Shown here: piece by piece, positions 53,786 to 62,873 of the stretch
Layout: every line of letters begins with the position of its first letter
Numbering within the stretch: the first letter of the stretch is position 1
Origin: Parundibacterium terreum
Lineage (GTDB): Bacteria; Pseudomonadota; Gammaproteobacteria; Burkholderiales; Burkholderiaceae_D
Reading direction: 5' to 3'
Assembly (NCBI RefSeq): GCF_014636315.1
Contig: NZ_BMED01000007.1
Span: 124,001 to 188,000 of the forward strand
DNA: 64,000 bases
Notes under the pieces: model-generated
What the model was told of the DNA's origin: nothing
What the model saw: only the letters and a program-made list of their open reading frames with translations
Databases searched by the model: none
Made by a program: the position numbers and the translations under genes

Positions 53786-54805
53786 ATGCCGGATCGCAAG
53801 GGAAGCGGGAAAAAAACTGCGGTAGCAGACACCGCAAAGGTCGGGAAAGCAGGAAAAAAAAGCAAGAATGCTCCACAGGCGGAGGCAATAGAAGGCGCAG
53901 AGCCGGCAAGCGGAAAAGCGGCCGACAAGTCCAGCACGCTGGAAACGACAGAGCTGTCGCTGCAGTTGGGGCAGAGGGTGCGCTCGGCGCGCGCCGCGCG
54001 TGCGATGACGATGAAGCAACTGGCTTCCGAGTCCGGGATTTCGCTGCCTTATTTGTCTCGTGTGGAAAAGGGCGACGGCAATATTTCTATCGCCGTATTG
54101 TACCGGCTGGCGCTGGCGCTCAATTTGCCGATAGAAAACCTGCTGGCCGATAACGAAAGATATGGCAGTAACTATACGCTGGTCATAGAGTTGCTGAAGC
54201 GCCAGTCGCCGGAGCAATTGGCAGAAATCAGGCGTGTACTGGCTGACCATGTATCAGGACGCAAGGGCAATGACACCGCACCGCGCAAGATTGCGCTGAT
54301 CGGCTTGCGCGGCGCCGGCAAGACGACGCTGGGGCCGCTGATTGCGGCCAAGCTGAAGGTACCGTTTATAGAGTTGAACCGCGAGATAGAACAGGAAGCG
54401 GGCATTACGCTGAACGAGATTTTCTGGATCTACGGTCAGGCTGGCTACAGGCGGCTGGAGCAGCGCTGCCTGGAACGCGTAATCGCGACCTATCCGGAGG
54501 TGGTGCTGGCCACCGGCGGCGGCATCGTTGCCGAGCCTTCCACCTATGAGTTGTTGCAGCATTCGTTTTACAACATCTGGCTCAGGGCCAGGCCGGAGGA
54601 GCATTTTGAGCGGGTAATGGCCCAGCACGATGCGCGCATTGCCAGCCCCCAATTGCGGCAGGAAGCGATGGAAAACATCTTCCGCACGCTGGAAGCAAGG
54701 GAAAGTGCCTATCAGCTCGCCCACCTGACGGTGCAGACATCGGGCAAGACCGTGGCAGAAACGGTGAAGGAAGTGGCGGCGCTGCTGTCACGAAAAAAAG
54801 CATGA
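53786..54805 (+). CDS. boxR: BoxR-type regulator: XRE HTH fused to a shikimate-kinase-like domain
   Basis: 339 residues from the ATG at 53786 with AAGGA upstream; a GTG at 53762 is in frame but close to the MITE-like element. After a Lys/Ala-rich tail (1-55) comes an XRE helix-turn-helix (about 60-118; MKQLASESGISLPYLSRVEKG), then a shikimate-kinase-like domain (165-335) with P-loop GLRGAGKTT (173-181) and the VLATGGGIV strand. In known BoxR proteins the kinase-like domain senses benzoyl-CoA and the protein represses box genes. It lies between the ligase and the dehydrogenase/crotonase genes. Confidence 0.93.
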   Translation: MPDRKGSGKKTAVADTAKVGKAGKKSKNAPQAEAIEGAEPASGKAADKSSTLETTELSLQLGQRVRSARAARAMTMKQLASESGISLPYLSRVEKGDGNISIAVLYRLALALNLPIENLLADNERYGSNYTLVIELLKRQSPEQLAEIRRVLADHVSGRKGNDTAPRKIALIGLRGAGKTTLGPLIAAKLKVPFIELNREIEQEAGITLNEIFWIYGQAGYRRLEQRCLERVIATYPEVVLATGGGIVAEPSTYELLQHSFYNIWLRARPEEHFERVMAQHDARIASPQLRQEAMENIFRTLEARESAYQLAHLTVQTSGKTVAETVKEVAALLSRKKA

Positions 54806-54859
54806 ATCAATAGGATGAGTTAATAAGTTAAGTACGGTGAAACAAGAGGTGAGCAAAGC

Positions 54860-55795
54860 ATGAATATCAAACGAGTAGCAGTAGTCGGCACAGGTGTCAT
54901 CGGTGCCAGCTGGGTGGCCTATTTCCTGGCGCAGGGGCTGGATGTATCGGCGACCGATCCTATGCCGGGGGCGGAAGAAAAATTACGGAACACAGTGCAG
55001 CGGCATTGGCCGACGATGGAAAAGCTGGGCCTGGCAGCCGGTGCCTCGATGGACAGGCTGAGTTTCAGCGCTGACCTGGAAACTGCGCTGAAAGATGCCG
55101 ACTTTGTGCAGGAAAACGGACCGGAACGGGAAGACCTGAAGATAGAATTGTTCCGCCGCATGGATGCGGCCTTGCCTGAACAGGTGATTCTGGCATCCAG
55201 CTCCTCGGGCTTGTTGATGAGCCGGGTACAGGCTGCATGCCGCCATCCGGGCCGCGTGGTGCTGGGCCATCCCTTCAATCCGCCGCATATGATACCGCTG
55301 GTGGAAGTGATAGGCGGCGAGCAGACTTCGCCACAGGCGGTGCAAACGGCAATGGAGTTTTATGCAGCCATAGGAAAGCGGCCTATCCATCCGCTGAAAG
55401 AAGTCAAAGGACATATAGCCAATCGCCTGCAGGCGGCGCTGTGGCGCGAGGCTTTTCATCTGGTGGAGCAGGGCGTTGCCACGGTCAGCGACATCGATAC
55501 GGCAATCGCCTACGGGCCGGGCCTGCGCTGGGCGCTGATGGGGCCTTTCCTCAATTTGCATCTGTCCGGTGGCGACGGCGGCATACGCCATATGCTGGAT
55601 CATCTGGGGCCGCCGATAGAAAGCTGGTGGGCCGATCTGGGAGCGCCGTCGATTACCGAAGAATTGAAGCAGAAGATCACCGCAGGTGTGCAGGAAGAAT
55701 TGCAGCAGCGCCAGTCCAGCGCACTGGAAGCCGAGCGTGACCGCCTGCTGACCGGTCTGATCGATGCCAAAGCCGGATCAAGAACCCTACCCTGA
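54860..55795 (+). CDS. 3-hydroxyacyl-CoA dehydrogenase (carnitine-dehydrogenase-like subfamily)
   Basis: 311 residues. N-terminal NAD-binding Rossmann fold (VAVVGTGVIGASWVAYFLAQGLDV), the FVQENGPEREDLKIELF region, catalytic SSSSGLLMS and LGHPFNPPHMIPLVEVI with the active-site His, then the C-terminal dimerisation domain. The N terminus is close to L-carnitine dehydrogenases, but the setting with an aryl-CoA ligase and a crotonase suggests oxidation of a 3-hydroxyacyl side chain or ring-derived CoA ester. It lies 54 bases after boxR and 27 before the crotonase. Confidence 0.9.
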   Translation: MNIKRVAVVGTGVIGASWVAYFLAQGLDVSATDPMPGAEEKLRNTVQRHWPTMEKLGLAAGASMDRLSFSADLETALKDADFVQENGPEREDLKIELFRRMDAALPEQVILASSSSGLLMSRVQAACRHPGRVVLGHPFNPPHMIPLVEVIGGEQTSPQAVQTAMEFYAAIGKRPIHPLKEVKGHIANRLQAALWREAFHLVEQGVATVSDIDTAIAYGPGLRWALMGPFLNLHLSGGDGGIRHMLDHLGPPIESWWADLGAPSITEELKQKITAGVQEELQQRQSSALEAERDRLLTGLIDAKAGSRTLP

Positions 55796-55822
55796 ATCTA
55801 CGTAAAAGCGCAGGACAAAAGC

Positions 55823-56611
55823 ATGACCGATGAAAAAATCTTTGGAGCGCTGAGCGTAGCCCTGTACGGAGCAGTTGCCGTGGTGTCGCTGGACCGGGCG
55901 GCCAAGCGCAACGCGCTGAACGACGTGACAATTGCAGAGCTGCGCACTTTTTTCGAAACACTGGACAGCGGCATCAAGGCGGTGGTCATACAGGGCAGTG
56001 GCGAACACTTTTGTGCCGGCCTGGATTTGTCCGAAGTACGCGGACGCAGCGCAGCCGAGGCCATGTTCCACTCGCGCTCCTGGCATCACGCATTCGAGCG
56101 GATACAGTTCGGGCGGGTACCGGTGATCTCGGTGCTGAAAGGCGCGGTGATAGGCGGCGGACTGGAGCTGGCAGCGGCAACGCATATACGCATTGCCGAG
56201 ACGAGTGCCTTCTATGCGTTGCCGGAGGGGCAGCGCGGCCTGTTTGTCGGCGGCGGCGGCTCGGTCAGGATACCGCGCCTGGTGGGTGTGCCGTGCATGA
56301 TGGACATGATGCTGACCGGGCGGGTGCTGGATGCAGAAGAGGGGCTGCGCGCAGGCATATCGCAATACCTGGTTGCGCCGGGGCAGGGGCTGGAGAAAGC
56401 GCTGGCGCTGGCACAGAAAATAGCGGCCAATGCACCGTTGACCAATTATGGCGTGCTGCATGTATTGCCGCGCGTGGTAGAGCAATCCATCCAGGACGGC
56501 ATGGTGACCGAGGCTCTGATGGCTGCGGTGGCGCAGAGCGACCCGGATACGCAGGACAGGCTGACGGCCTTTGTTGACTTCAAGGCAAACAAGGTCAGTC
56601 CTGTGCTGTAA
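55823..56611 (+). CDS. Enoyl-CoA hydratase/isomerase (crotonase) family protein
   Basis: 262 residues. Crotonase-fold marks are SGEHFCAGLDLSEV (first oxyanion segment), GAVIGGGLELAAATHIRIAE (second) and the ALPEGQRGLFVGGGGSVRIPRLVG loop. It may hydrate or cleave the CoA ester produced by the upstream ligase, for example in hydroxycinnamoyl-CoA breakdown; the residues needed to tell hydratase from lyase or isomerase are not decisive by eye. It is the last gene of the boxR-dehydrogenase-crotonase run. Confidence 0.92.
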   Translation: MTDEKIFGALSVALYGAVAVVSLDRAAKRNALNDVTIAELRTFFETLDSGIKAVVIQGSGEHFCAGLDLSEVRGRSAAEAMFHSRSWHHAFERIQFGRVPVISVLKGAVIGGGLELAAATHIRIAETSAFYALPEGQRGLFVGGGGSVRIPRLVGVPCMMDMMLTGRVLDAEEGLRAGISQYLVAPGQGLEKALALAQKIAANAPLTNYGVLHVLPRVVEQSIQDGMVTEALMAAVAQSDPDTQDRLTAFVDFKANKVSPVL

Positions 56612-56726
56612 TCGCACAACAGCGTGTGGTTTCTTTAAGAAAGGGCTTCACGATATTGCCTGATGGCATCATAATCGAAATGATGGAGGGGGCTGGAATA
56701 CTGTCGTATTTCGCCGCTCTCCTGAC

Positions 56727-56740
56727 AGTGCGAACGCACT
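56727..56740. promoter_or_regulatory. 14-base palindrome upstream of the Cache-protein gene
   Basis: AGTGCG-AA-CGCACT is a perfect palindrome 34 bases before the ATG at 56775. Position suits an operator; the regulator is unknown. Confidence 0.4.
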
Positions 56741-56774
56741 GCATAAGCCCACAAAAACAAACAAGGAGACTTAC

Positions 56775-57233
56775 ATGAAGAAAATTTTCGCTTTAAGCCT
56801 GAGCGCGCTCAGCCTGGCAGCTTCTGTTGCCGCCCATGCAGAACCGGCCAGCAAGGATGCCGCCGTGGCGCTGGTGGACAAGGCGGTCGCCAACGTGAAG
56901 AAAAAGGGCGTGGAAGCAGCCTGCAAGGATTTTGCAGACCCTAGCGGCGGTTATATCCAGGGTGAACTGTATGTATTCGTGCAGGACACGCAAGCGAAGA
57001 TGATCTGCCATGCAACCAATGCCAAGATGAACGGTAAGGACTTGTCGCAGTTGAAGGATGCAGACGGCAAGCAATTTGCCAAGGCCATGTCGGACCTGGC
57101 TGTGGCCAAGGGAACGGGCTGGGTTGACTATCAATGGGTGAATCCGGTTACCAAGGAACTGGAACCTAAGTCTTCGTACATCAAGCGCGTCAATGACACG
57201 GTGCTGCTGGGTGTGGGCATCTACCGCAAGTAA
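56775..57233 (+). CDS. Secreted single-Cache domain protein
   Basis: 152 residues; AAGGAG upstream; signal peptide 1-22 (cleavage near AHAE). The remainder is one sCache_2 domain: ACKDFADPSGGYIQGELYVFVQDTQAKMICHATN, the GWVDYQWVNPVTKELEPKSSYIKRV region and a closing VLLGVGIYRK strand. Free-standing periplasmic Cache proteins are thought to bind small organic acids and may assist a receptor or transporter. It is followed by convergent livF, with a GC hairpin between them. Confidence 0.9.
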   Translation: MKKIFALSLSALSLAASVAAHAEPASKDAAVALVDKAVANVKKKGVEAACKDFADPSGGYIQGELYVFVQDTQAKMICHATNAKMNGKDLSQLKDADGKQFAKAMSDLAVAKGTGWVDYQWVNPVTKELEPKSSYIKRVNDTVLLGVGIYRK

Positions 57234-57247
57234 TTCCGTTTTACATG

Positions 57248-57269
57248 CCGGCCACTGCATGGTGGCCGG
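57248..57269. terminator. GC hairpin between convergent Cache-protein and livF genes
   Basis: CCGGCCAC pairs with GTGGCCGG around a TGCATG loop. T-runs are short on both sides, so it is a weak bidirectional terminator candidate. Confidence 0.55.
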
Positions 57270-57277
57270 GATTTCTG

Positions 57278-57979
57278 CTACACCCCCAGATACTGCTTTA
57301 AAGAATCCTCCGATGCTGCCAGCATGTCGGACTGGCCCGCCAGCACGATACGCCCCTTCTCCAGCACCACTGCCTGGTCGGTTTGCGCCAGCACCGCGCG
57401 GAAGTTGCGGTCCACGATCAGCGTGCTGATGCCGGATTCGGCGATTTGCCTTATCACACGCCAGATTTCCTTGACGATCAGCGGCGCCAGGCCCTCGGTG
57501 GCTTCATCCAGGACCATTAGCTCGGGATTGGTCATCAGGGCCCTGCCGATAGCCACCATCTGCTGCTCACCGCCGGAAAGCTGCTGGCCGCCATGATCCA
57601 GCCGTTCGCGCAGGCGCGGGAAGGTATCCAGCACTCTTTCGTAAGTCCAGTCCTGCCGCCCGTTGTTGCCGCGCCGGGCGCTCATCACCAGGTTTTCGCG
57701 CACCGACAGGTTGGGGAAAATGCCGCGGCCTTCCGGCACATAGCCTATGCCCATGCGCGCCATGCGCTCCGGCGCCTGGCCGGTAACATCCTTGTCCTTC
57801 CAGTTGATGCGGCCGGAGCTGGCCGGCACATAGCCCATCAGCGTACGTATCAGCGTGGTCTTGCCCATGCCATTGCGGCCCAGCAGGCCTACCGATTGGC
57901 CGGGGGCTATCTTCAGGTCCACCCCGTGCAGGATATGGCTCTCGCCATAGTAGGTGTTGATTGCTTGCATCTGCAGCAT
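57278..57979 (-). CDS. livF: Branched-chain/aromatic ABC transporter ATP-binding protein, LivF type
   Basis: 233 residues. Walker A is GRNGMGKTT, the signature LSGGEQQMVAIGRALMTNP, Walker B LMVLDEATEGLAP, with a following VDRNF stretch where most ABC proteins have the switch His; LivF proteins commonly vary here. It lies 8 bases after livG as the final gene of the transporter operon. It pairs with LivG to energise uptake of the substrate bound by the LivK-type protein, probably an aromatic carboxylate given the benzoate-CoA ligase upstream. Confidence 0.93.
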   Translation of the reverse strand: MLQMQAINTYYGESHILHGVDLKIAPGQSVGLLGRNGMGKTTLIRTLMGYVPASSGRINWKDKDVTGQAPERMARMGIGYVPEGRGIFPNLSVRENLVMSARRGNNGRQDWTYERVLDTFPRLRERLDHGGQQLSGGEQQMVAIGRALMTNPELMVLDEATEGLAPLIVKEIWRVIRQIAESGISTLIVDRNFRAVLAQTDQAVVLEKGRIVLAGQSDMLAASEDSLKQYLGV

Positions 57980-57987
57980 GACGGTCC

Positions 57988-58761
57988 TCAGTTAGCGTGT
58001 GCTTCACCCAGATAGGCGAGCTGCACTTCCGGGTTGTTGCGTATTGCGGCCGGTGTGTCGCTGGCGATGACCTGGCCGTTAACCATTACGGTGATATGGT
58101 CGGCCACGCGGAATACCGCATCCATGTCATGCTCCACCAGCAGCACGGCATGGGCCTGCTTCAGTTGTTCCAGCATGGCCAGCATGCGCTCGGTTTCTTC
58201 TGCGCCCATGCCGGCCAGCGGTTCGTCCAATAGCAGCACGCGCGGGCCGGTCGCCAGGCACATCGCAATTTCCAGTTGTCTTTGCTGGCCGTGGCTGAGG
58301 CTGCCTGCCGGTGTGGCGGCCGCGTGTGTCAGTCCGGCGATTTCCATCGCGTCGCGGGCACGCGCCAGGCTGCTGCTGCAGGCGGACGCCGCCTGCCATA
58401 TGGCCCAGGGTTTTTGTGCGGCTGACTGTGCGGCCAGCCGGCAGTTTTCCAGTACATCGAAACTATGGAAGATCGTGGTGCGCTGATAACTGCGCCCGAC
58501 ACCGGCACGGGCGCGGCGCGGCTGCGACCAGCGGCTGATATCCTGGCCGTCAAACGCAATGCTGCCGCCGGATGGCGGGATCTCGCCGGACAGCATATTG
58601 ATCAATGTCGATTTTCCCGCGCCATTGGTGCCTATCACCGCATGCACCTGGCCCACGTGCAGATCAATGGAAACAGCATCGACCGCAGTCAGGCCGCCAA
58701 AGCGGCGGCTCAGGCTGCTCGCACTCATCAGCGGAGCGCGGGTTTGCATATCATGCATCAC
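57988..58761 (-). CDS. livG: Branched-chain/aromatic ABC transporter ATP-binding protein, LivG type
   Basis: 257 residues; Met5 is an alternative start. Walker A is GTNGAGKST, the LivG-type RSYQRTTIFHSFDVLEN Q-loop region, the signature LSHGQQRQLEIAMCLAT, and Walker B VLLLDEPLAGM, followed by LVEHDMDAVFRVAD with the switch His. It overlaps the end of livM by 11 bases. A Gln/Ala/Trp-rich stretch (AQKPWAIWQAASACSSS) in the helical domain is slightly unusual. Confidence 0.93.
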   Translation of the reverse strand: MMHDMQTRAPLMSASSLSRRFGGLTAVDAVSIDLHVGQVHAVIGTNGAGKSTLINMLSGEIPPSGGSIAFDGQDISRWSQPRRARAGVGRSYQRTTIFHSFDVLENCRLAAQSAAQKPWAIWQAASACSSSLARARDAMEIAGLTHAAATPAGSLSHGQQRQLEIAMCLATGPRVLLLDEPLAGMGAEETERMLAMLEQLKQAHAVLLVEHDMDAVFRVADHITVMVNGQVIASDTPAAIRNNPEVQLAYLGEAHAN

Positions 58762-59803
58762 TGCCTCCTTTGGCTGCGCGCCTGGCGCGTTTCCATATCC
58801 CTTTTCGGCCCAGGCCTATCAGGCCATTTGGCAGGAAGGCTACGAACAGTATCATCGTGATCCCCAGGCTGAGTTGCCAGTGCTGCGCAAAGCCGGCAAA
58901 GATTGCTTCCGATGAATAAAATTCCTTCAGCAGGATAAAGACCACAGTGCCCAGCACCGCGCCGCGCAAACTGCCCAGGCCGCCCAGTATGATCATCAGC
59001 AATACTGCGCCGGATTCATGCCAGGACAATAATTCCGGATTGACGACGCCGGTCCTGGCTGCCATCAGGAAGCCTGCCAGGCCTGCCAGCATGCCTGCGA
59101 TCACGAAAGCCGCCAGCTTGTAGCCATAGGTGCGGTAGCCGGCAGCGCGCATCCTTTGCTCATTGGTACGGATGCCAGCCAGGGCGCGGCCAAAGCGCGA
59201 GCGCTGTATCGTCACCAGCAACAAGTAGCTCACGGCCAGGCTGCCCAGCGCAAAGAAAAAGAAATGCTGCGGCAATTCCAGGTTGACCAGGCTGGTACCG
59301 GCGACGGCAAGCACAGGGCGGCTGTTCAGATAGATGCCGTCGCTGCCGCCGGCGATGCCCGTATCGTGGAAGATGAAGAAGGCCATCTGTGCAAAGGCCA
59401 GCGTCACCATGATGAAGTACACACCCTTGGTACGTAGGCTCAGCGCGCCGACAAACAGCGCATAAGCGCAGGCCGCCAGCATCGCCAGCGGCAGCATCAC
59501 GAGTATGCTTCCCGGGCCGTCGTCAGGCACCGTCAAAGCGGTGACGTAGGCGGCGATACCGAAGTAGGCCGCGTGACCCAGGCTGATCAGGCCGGTAGTG
59601 CCGACCAGCAGTTCCAGGCTCAGCGCAAAGATCGCATAGATGATGATCTTGACCACCAGATCCTGTGCATACTCGCTCAGCAGCGCGGGCAGCATGCAGG
59701 CTGCCAGCAGCACGATAGCCGGCAGCAGCCAGTCCTTGCTCGATTTGGATTTGATGGGTGGCGACATGGCGTTTGCAGCGGTTGCAGTGAGGGGAATGCT
59801 CAT
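58751..59803 (-). CDS. livM: Branched-chain/aromatic ABC transporter permease, LivM type
   Basis: 350 residues with about eight to ten predicted helices. LivM signatures are FALSLELLVGTTGLISLGHAAYFGIAAYV and the coupling loop RFGRALAGIRTNEQRMRAAGYRTYGYKLAAFVIAG, then GLGSLRGAVLGTVVFILL. The C terminus is Arg/Lys-rich. Three bases separate it from livH upstream, and it overlaps livG downstream, so the block is tightly co-translated. Confidence 0.94.
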   Translation of the reverse strand: MSIPLTATAANAMSPPIKSKSSKDWLLPAIVLLAACMLPALLSEYAQDLVVKIIIYAIFALSLELLVGTTGLISLGHAAYFGIAAYVTALTVPDDGPGSILVMLPLAMLAACAYALFVGALSLRTKGVYFIMVTLAFAQMAFFIFHDTGIAGGSDGIYLNSRPVLAVAGTSLVNLELPQHFFFFALGSLAVSYLLLVTIQRSRFGRALAGIRTNEQRMRAAGYRTYGYKLAAFVIAGMLAGLAGFLMAARTGVVNPELLSWHESGAVLLMIILGGLGSLRGAVLGTVVFILLKEFYSSEAIFAGFAQHWQLSLGITMILFVAFLPNGLIGLGRKGIWKRARRAAKGGSDA

Positions 59804-59806
59804 GAA

Positions 59807-60679
59807 TCAATAACCTTTGCTTTTTAGACCCTGCGGACGCCATACCAGGATGACTGCCATCAGCAGATAAACACTGAGTCCGCTATATTGCGCAAACAAG
59901 ACCTTGCCGAAAGTATCGACAAAGCCGACCAGCAAGGCAGCAATCAATGCCCCCGAGATCGAACCTATGCCGCCGATCACCACCACGACAAAGCAGATGA
60001 TCAGTATCTGGCCGCCCATGCCTGGGTACACCGAGCTGACCGGGGCGGCGATCATGCCGGCCAGCGCCGCCAGTGCGACACCGGCGGCGAACACGATGCG
60101 GTACAGCAAACGGATGTTGATACCCAGGCCGCGCACCATATCGCGGTTGCTGGCGCCAGCCCGTATCATCATGCCCAGCCGGGTACGGTTGACGACGTAA
60201 TACAGGCCTATGGCAACCGCAATACAGGTCGCCGATGCAAACAGGTTATATACGGGGTATTTCATCAGGTCGCCGAGCGAGATCGCGCCGGACAGCCATT
60301 CCGGCAGCCTGACACCGTGCACATCATTGCCGGCCAGGATGCTGCGCAACTCCTCGAACACCAGTATCAACGAGTAAGTCATCAGCACCTGCTGCAGGTG
60401 GTCGCGCTGGTACAGGTAGCTGAAGAACACCCATTCCAGCACAAAGCCGAAGATCACGGACAGCACCACGCCCGTTGCCATCTGCAGCAGGAACTGGTCG
60501 CCGAAAACCGGCGCCAGTGCATACGCCATATACGCGCCCAGCATGTAGAAACTGCCATGCGCGAGATTGATGACGCCCATGATGCCGAAAATCAGCGTCA
60601 AGCCGCTTGCCACCAGGAAAAGCAAGAGCCCGTACTGAATGGAGTTCAGGCACTGGACGAGAAATGTAGAAAATTCCAT
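59807..60679 (-). CDS. livH: Branched-chain/aromatic ABC transporter permease, LivH type
   Basis: 290 residues with about eight helices. LivH signatures are FGIMGVINLAHGSFYMLGAYMAY near the start, RTRLGMMIRAGASNRDMVRGLGINI as the coupling loop, and FVVVVIGGIGSISGALIAALLVGFVDTFG. It lies 129 bases after livK, a gap holding a 27-base tandem direct repeat. With LivM it forms the membrane channel. Confidence 0.94.
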   Translation of the reverse strand: MEFSTFLVQCLNSIQYGLLLFLVASGLTLIFGIMGVINLAHGSFYMLGAYMAYALAPVFGDQFLLQMATGVVLSVIFGFVLEWVFFSYLYQRDHLQQVLMTYSLILVFEELRSILAGNDVHGVRLPEWLSGAISLGDLMKYPVYNLFASATCIAVAIGLYYVVNRTRLGMMIRAGASNRDMVRGLGINIRLLYRIVFAAGVALAALAGMIAAPVSSVYPGMGGQILIICFVVVVIGGIGSISGALIAALLVGFVDTFGKVLFAQYSGLSVYLLMAVILVWRPQGLKSKGY

Positions 60680-60700
60680 GGCTACCCTGCGCTGCTGTTC

Positions 60701-60754
60701 GATGTGAAAATTCTATGCAAGCACTTTGAGGTGAAAATTTAATGCCAGCGTTTT
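60701..60754. repeat. Tandem 27-base direct repeat between livK and livH
   Basis: 60701-60727 and 60728-60754 are adjacent copies sharing 21 of 27 bases, each with GTGAAAATT and ATGC-AGC cores. It lies in the non-coding livK-livH gap. Confidence 0.7.
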
Positions 60755-60808
60755 AAGAAGAGCGAGTCCGCAGCGTAGTGCGCGCAGGCTCGCCCGCCCC
60801 TACACCGA

Positions 60809-61963
60809 TTACATCTTGCAGCCCTTGGCAGGATCGGCCAGTGCCTTGATGGCAATGCCTTTCATTTCATTGATATTGCCCTTCACCTGGCGAAGATAAA
60901 TATCCTGCACAGGATTGTGCGCCGCAGATAGCGTGAATTTACCGCGCGGGCTGTCCACCTGGCTGCTTGCCATGCCTGCAATCACCTTGTCGCGGTTCTT
61001 GATGTCGCCACCGGCGGCTTTCAGGCCCGATTCCAGCAATTGCGCTGCGTCATAGCCCTGTACCGCATACACGTCGGCATTGGTTTTATAGGTCTTGGCA
61101 AAATTCAGGCGGAAGGCATTGTCGCGCGGCGTGTTCAGGTTGTCCGCATAGTGCAGTGTCGTGGTCAGGCCTTGCGCCGCCGCACCCTGTGCGTCTATCG
61201 TGCCGTCGGTCAGGAAGCCGGGGCCGTATAGCGGTATCGTCTTGTTCAGCCCAGCCGCTGCATAATCCTTGACGAACTTGACTGCGCCGCCTCCGGCAAA
61301 AAAGGCATATACGGCATCCGGTTTTTGCGCGGCGATTTCAGTCAGCAAGGCCTGGAATTCCACATTGGGGAAGGCCAGGGTCAGGTTTTGCGTTACCTTG
61401 CCGCCACCTTTTTCAAAGCCGTCGACAAAACCCTTGGCCGATTCATTGCCTGCCGCATAGTTCCAAGTGATGGTCATCGCCTTCTTGTGGCCGTTCTTGG
61501 CCGCGACCACGCCCATCGCATATGCCGGCTGCCAGTTGGTGAATGAAGTGCGGAATACATTCTTTGCACACATCGCACCGGTGATCGCATCTGCTCCTGC
61601 ATTCGGCACGATCAGCAGCGTATTGCTTTCGCGTGCAGCCTTGGCCATGGCCAGCGCGACGCCGGAGTGCACGGTGCCCACCAGTACATCGACCTGGTCG
61701 CGCTTGATGAGCTTGTTAACATTGTCGGTCGCCTTGGCCGGATCAGACTCGTCGTCAACCTTGAAGTATTGTATGTCGCGCCCGGCCAGCTTGCCGCCCT
61801 GTTCGGCGACGTACAACTTGAAGCCGTTTTCTATCATTTCACCCAGGTTGGCATAGGTGCCGGTGGCCGGCAGCATCAGGCCGACCTTGATAGGCGTGGT
61901 CTGTGCGCAGGCCAGCGTTGAGCACAGCAGCATCGCCGCCAGTGCAGCTATTTTGGTTTTCAT
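60809..61963 (-). CDS. livK: ABC transporter substrate-binding protein, LivK type, for aromatic acids
   Basis: 384 residues from the ATG at 61963 with AGGAG upstream; the frame opens at 61999 but lacks a site there. The signal peptide ends near LACAQ. Type I binding fold: IKVGLMLPATGTYANLGEMIENGFKLY, VDVLVGTVHSGVALAMAKAARE, NYAAGNESAKGFVDGFEKGGG and AVQGYDAAQLLESGL. It is followed by livHMGF. Proteins of this subgroup next to benzoate-CoA ligases typically bind benzoate or substituted benzoates; that specificity is inferred from context. Confidence 0.92.
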   Translation of the reverse strand: MKTKIAALAAMLLCSTLACAQTTPIKVGLMLPATGTYANLGEMIENGFKLYVAEQGGKLAGRDIQYFKVDDESDPAKATDNVNKLIKRDQVDVLVGTVHSGVALAMAKAARESNTLLIVPNAGADAITGAMCAKNVFRTSFTNWQPAYAMGVVAAKNGHKKAMTITWNYAAGNESAKGFVDGFEKGGGKVTQNLTLAFPNVEFQALLTEIAAQKPDAVYAFFAGGGAVKFVKDYAAAGLNKTIPLYGPGFLTDGTIDAQGAAAQGLTTTLHYADNLNTPRDNAFRLNFAKTYKTNADVYAVQGYDAAQLLESGLKAAGGDIKNRDKVIAGMASSQVDSPRGKFTLSAAHNPVQDIYLRQVKGNINEMKGIAIKALADPAKGCKM

Positions 61964-62058
61964 TTTTTTGTCTCCTGTTATTACGGCGTTCAATGGCATC
62001 TTTTAATGACGTCTTTTTGCGCCTTGTTGAACATACCGCCCTCATTGATTTTTTTTAA

Positions 62059-62871
62059 CTACATCTGCTGTACCGCCTTGATGAATTGCCCTGCCTTGTT
62101 ACTCAATACCTCCGCCTGATCACGGTGGGGTGAGTGCCCGCATTGCGGAATCACCTGCAATACCGCCTGCGCGACCTGGTCTTGTATGCCGGTGATCTGC
62201 GCCAGCGTGCCGTATTCGTCGTCTTCTCCCTGCACCGCCAGCATCGGGCAGGCGATGGACGGGAGATATGCTTCTATATTCCAGGAGCGGAACTCAGGGT
62301 CCAGCCAGACATCGTTCCAGCCCCAGAATGCAGAATCCACGTCGTCATGGTGGCGTGCCAGCCGCTCACGCAAGCCCTGCTGCAAATAAGTTTCGCGGGC
62401 GACACCGATGGCTGCGACCGTCATGTCCTCCACAAAAATATGCGGTGCTACCACCACGATGCCGCTGACCATATCGGGATAGCGTGCCGCGTACAGCAAT
62501 GCAATCGAGCCGCCATCGCTATGGCCGAACAGCCAGGGTTTTTCCAGCCCTATTTTCTTGAAAAACAGCGGCAATACTTCAAATGCCTGCCTCTGCATGA
62601 AGTCCACCGGAAAACGTTCGGCCGCCGGCCTGGCCGTGGATCTTCCATAGGCATAGCGGGAAAAAACCAGGCCGCTGAAGCCGTTACGCGAGCAGAATTG
62701 TTCCGGAAAATCCTTCCACAGCGATACCGATCCCAGCCCCTCGTGCAGGAAGACCACCACAGGCTGATCCGACTTTTTCACGCCTACCCATTGGTATTCC
62801 AGTTGGATATTACGCCCATTCCAGTCTATTTCGGCGAACAGCGGCGATTGATTTTCATGCTCTGCAACCAT
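62059..62871 (-). CDS. Alpha/beta hydrolase next to benzoate-CoA ligase
   Basis: 270 residues, no signal peptide. FLHEGLGSVSLWKDFP gives the oxyanion loop, GHSDGGSIALLYAARYP the nucleophile elbow with Ser, GEDDEYG the acid region and QCGHSPHRDQ the catalytic His. It begins 2 bases after the ligase stop, so it is probably translationally coupled. Hydrolases in this position occur in box (aerobic benzoyl-CoA) clusters, where a lactone or thioester hydrolase has been proposed; the actual substrate is not shown. Confidence 0.9.
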   Translation of the reverse strand: MVAEHENQSPLFAEIDWNGRNIQLEYQWVGVKKSDQPVVVFLHEGLGSVSLWKDFPEQFCSRNGFSGLVFSRYAYGRSTARPAAERFPVDFMQRQAFEVLPLFFKKIGLEKPWLFGHSDGGSIALLYAARYPDMVSGIVVVAPHIFVEDMTVAAIGVARETYLQQGLRERLARHHDDVDSAFWGWNDVWLDPEFRSWNIEAYLPSIACPMLAVQGEDDEYGTLAQITGIQDQVAQAVLQVIPQCGHSPHRDQAEVLSNKAGQFIKAVQQM

Positions 62872-62873
62872 GC

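Noticed and set aside
59888-60742. 284-codon plus-strand open frame
   Set aside because: Antisense to livH; His/Gln-rich product typical of complementary-strand reading.
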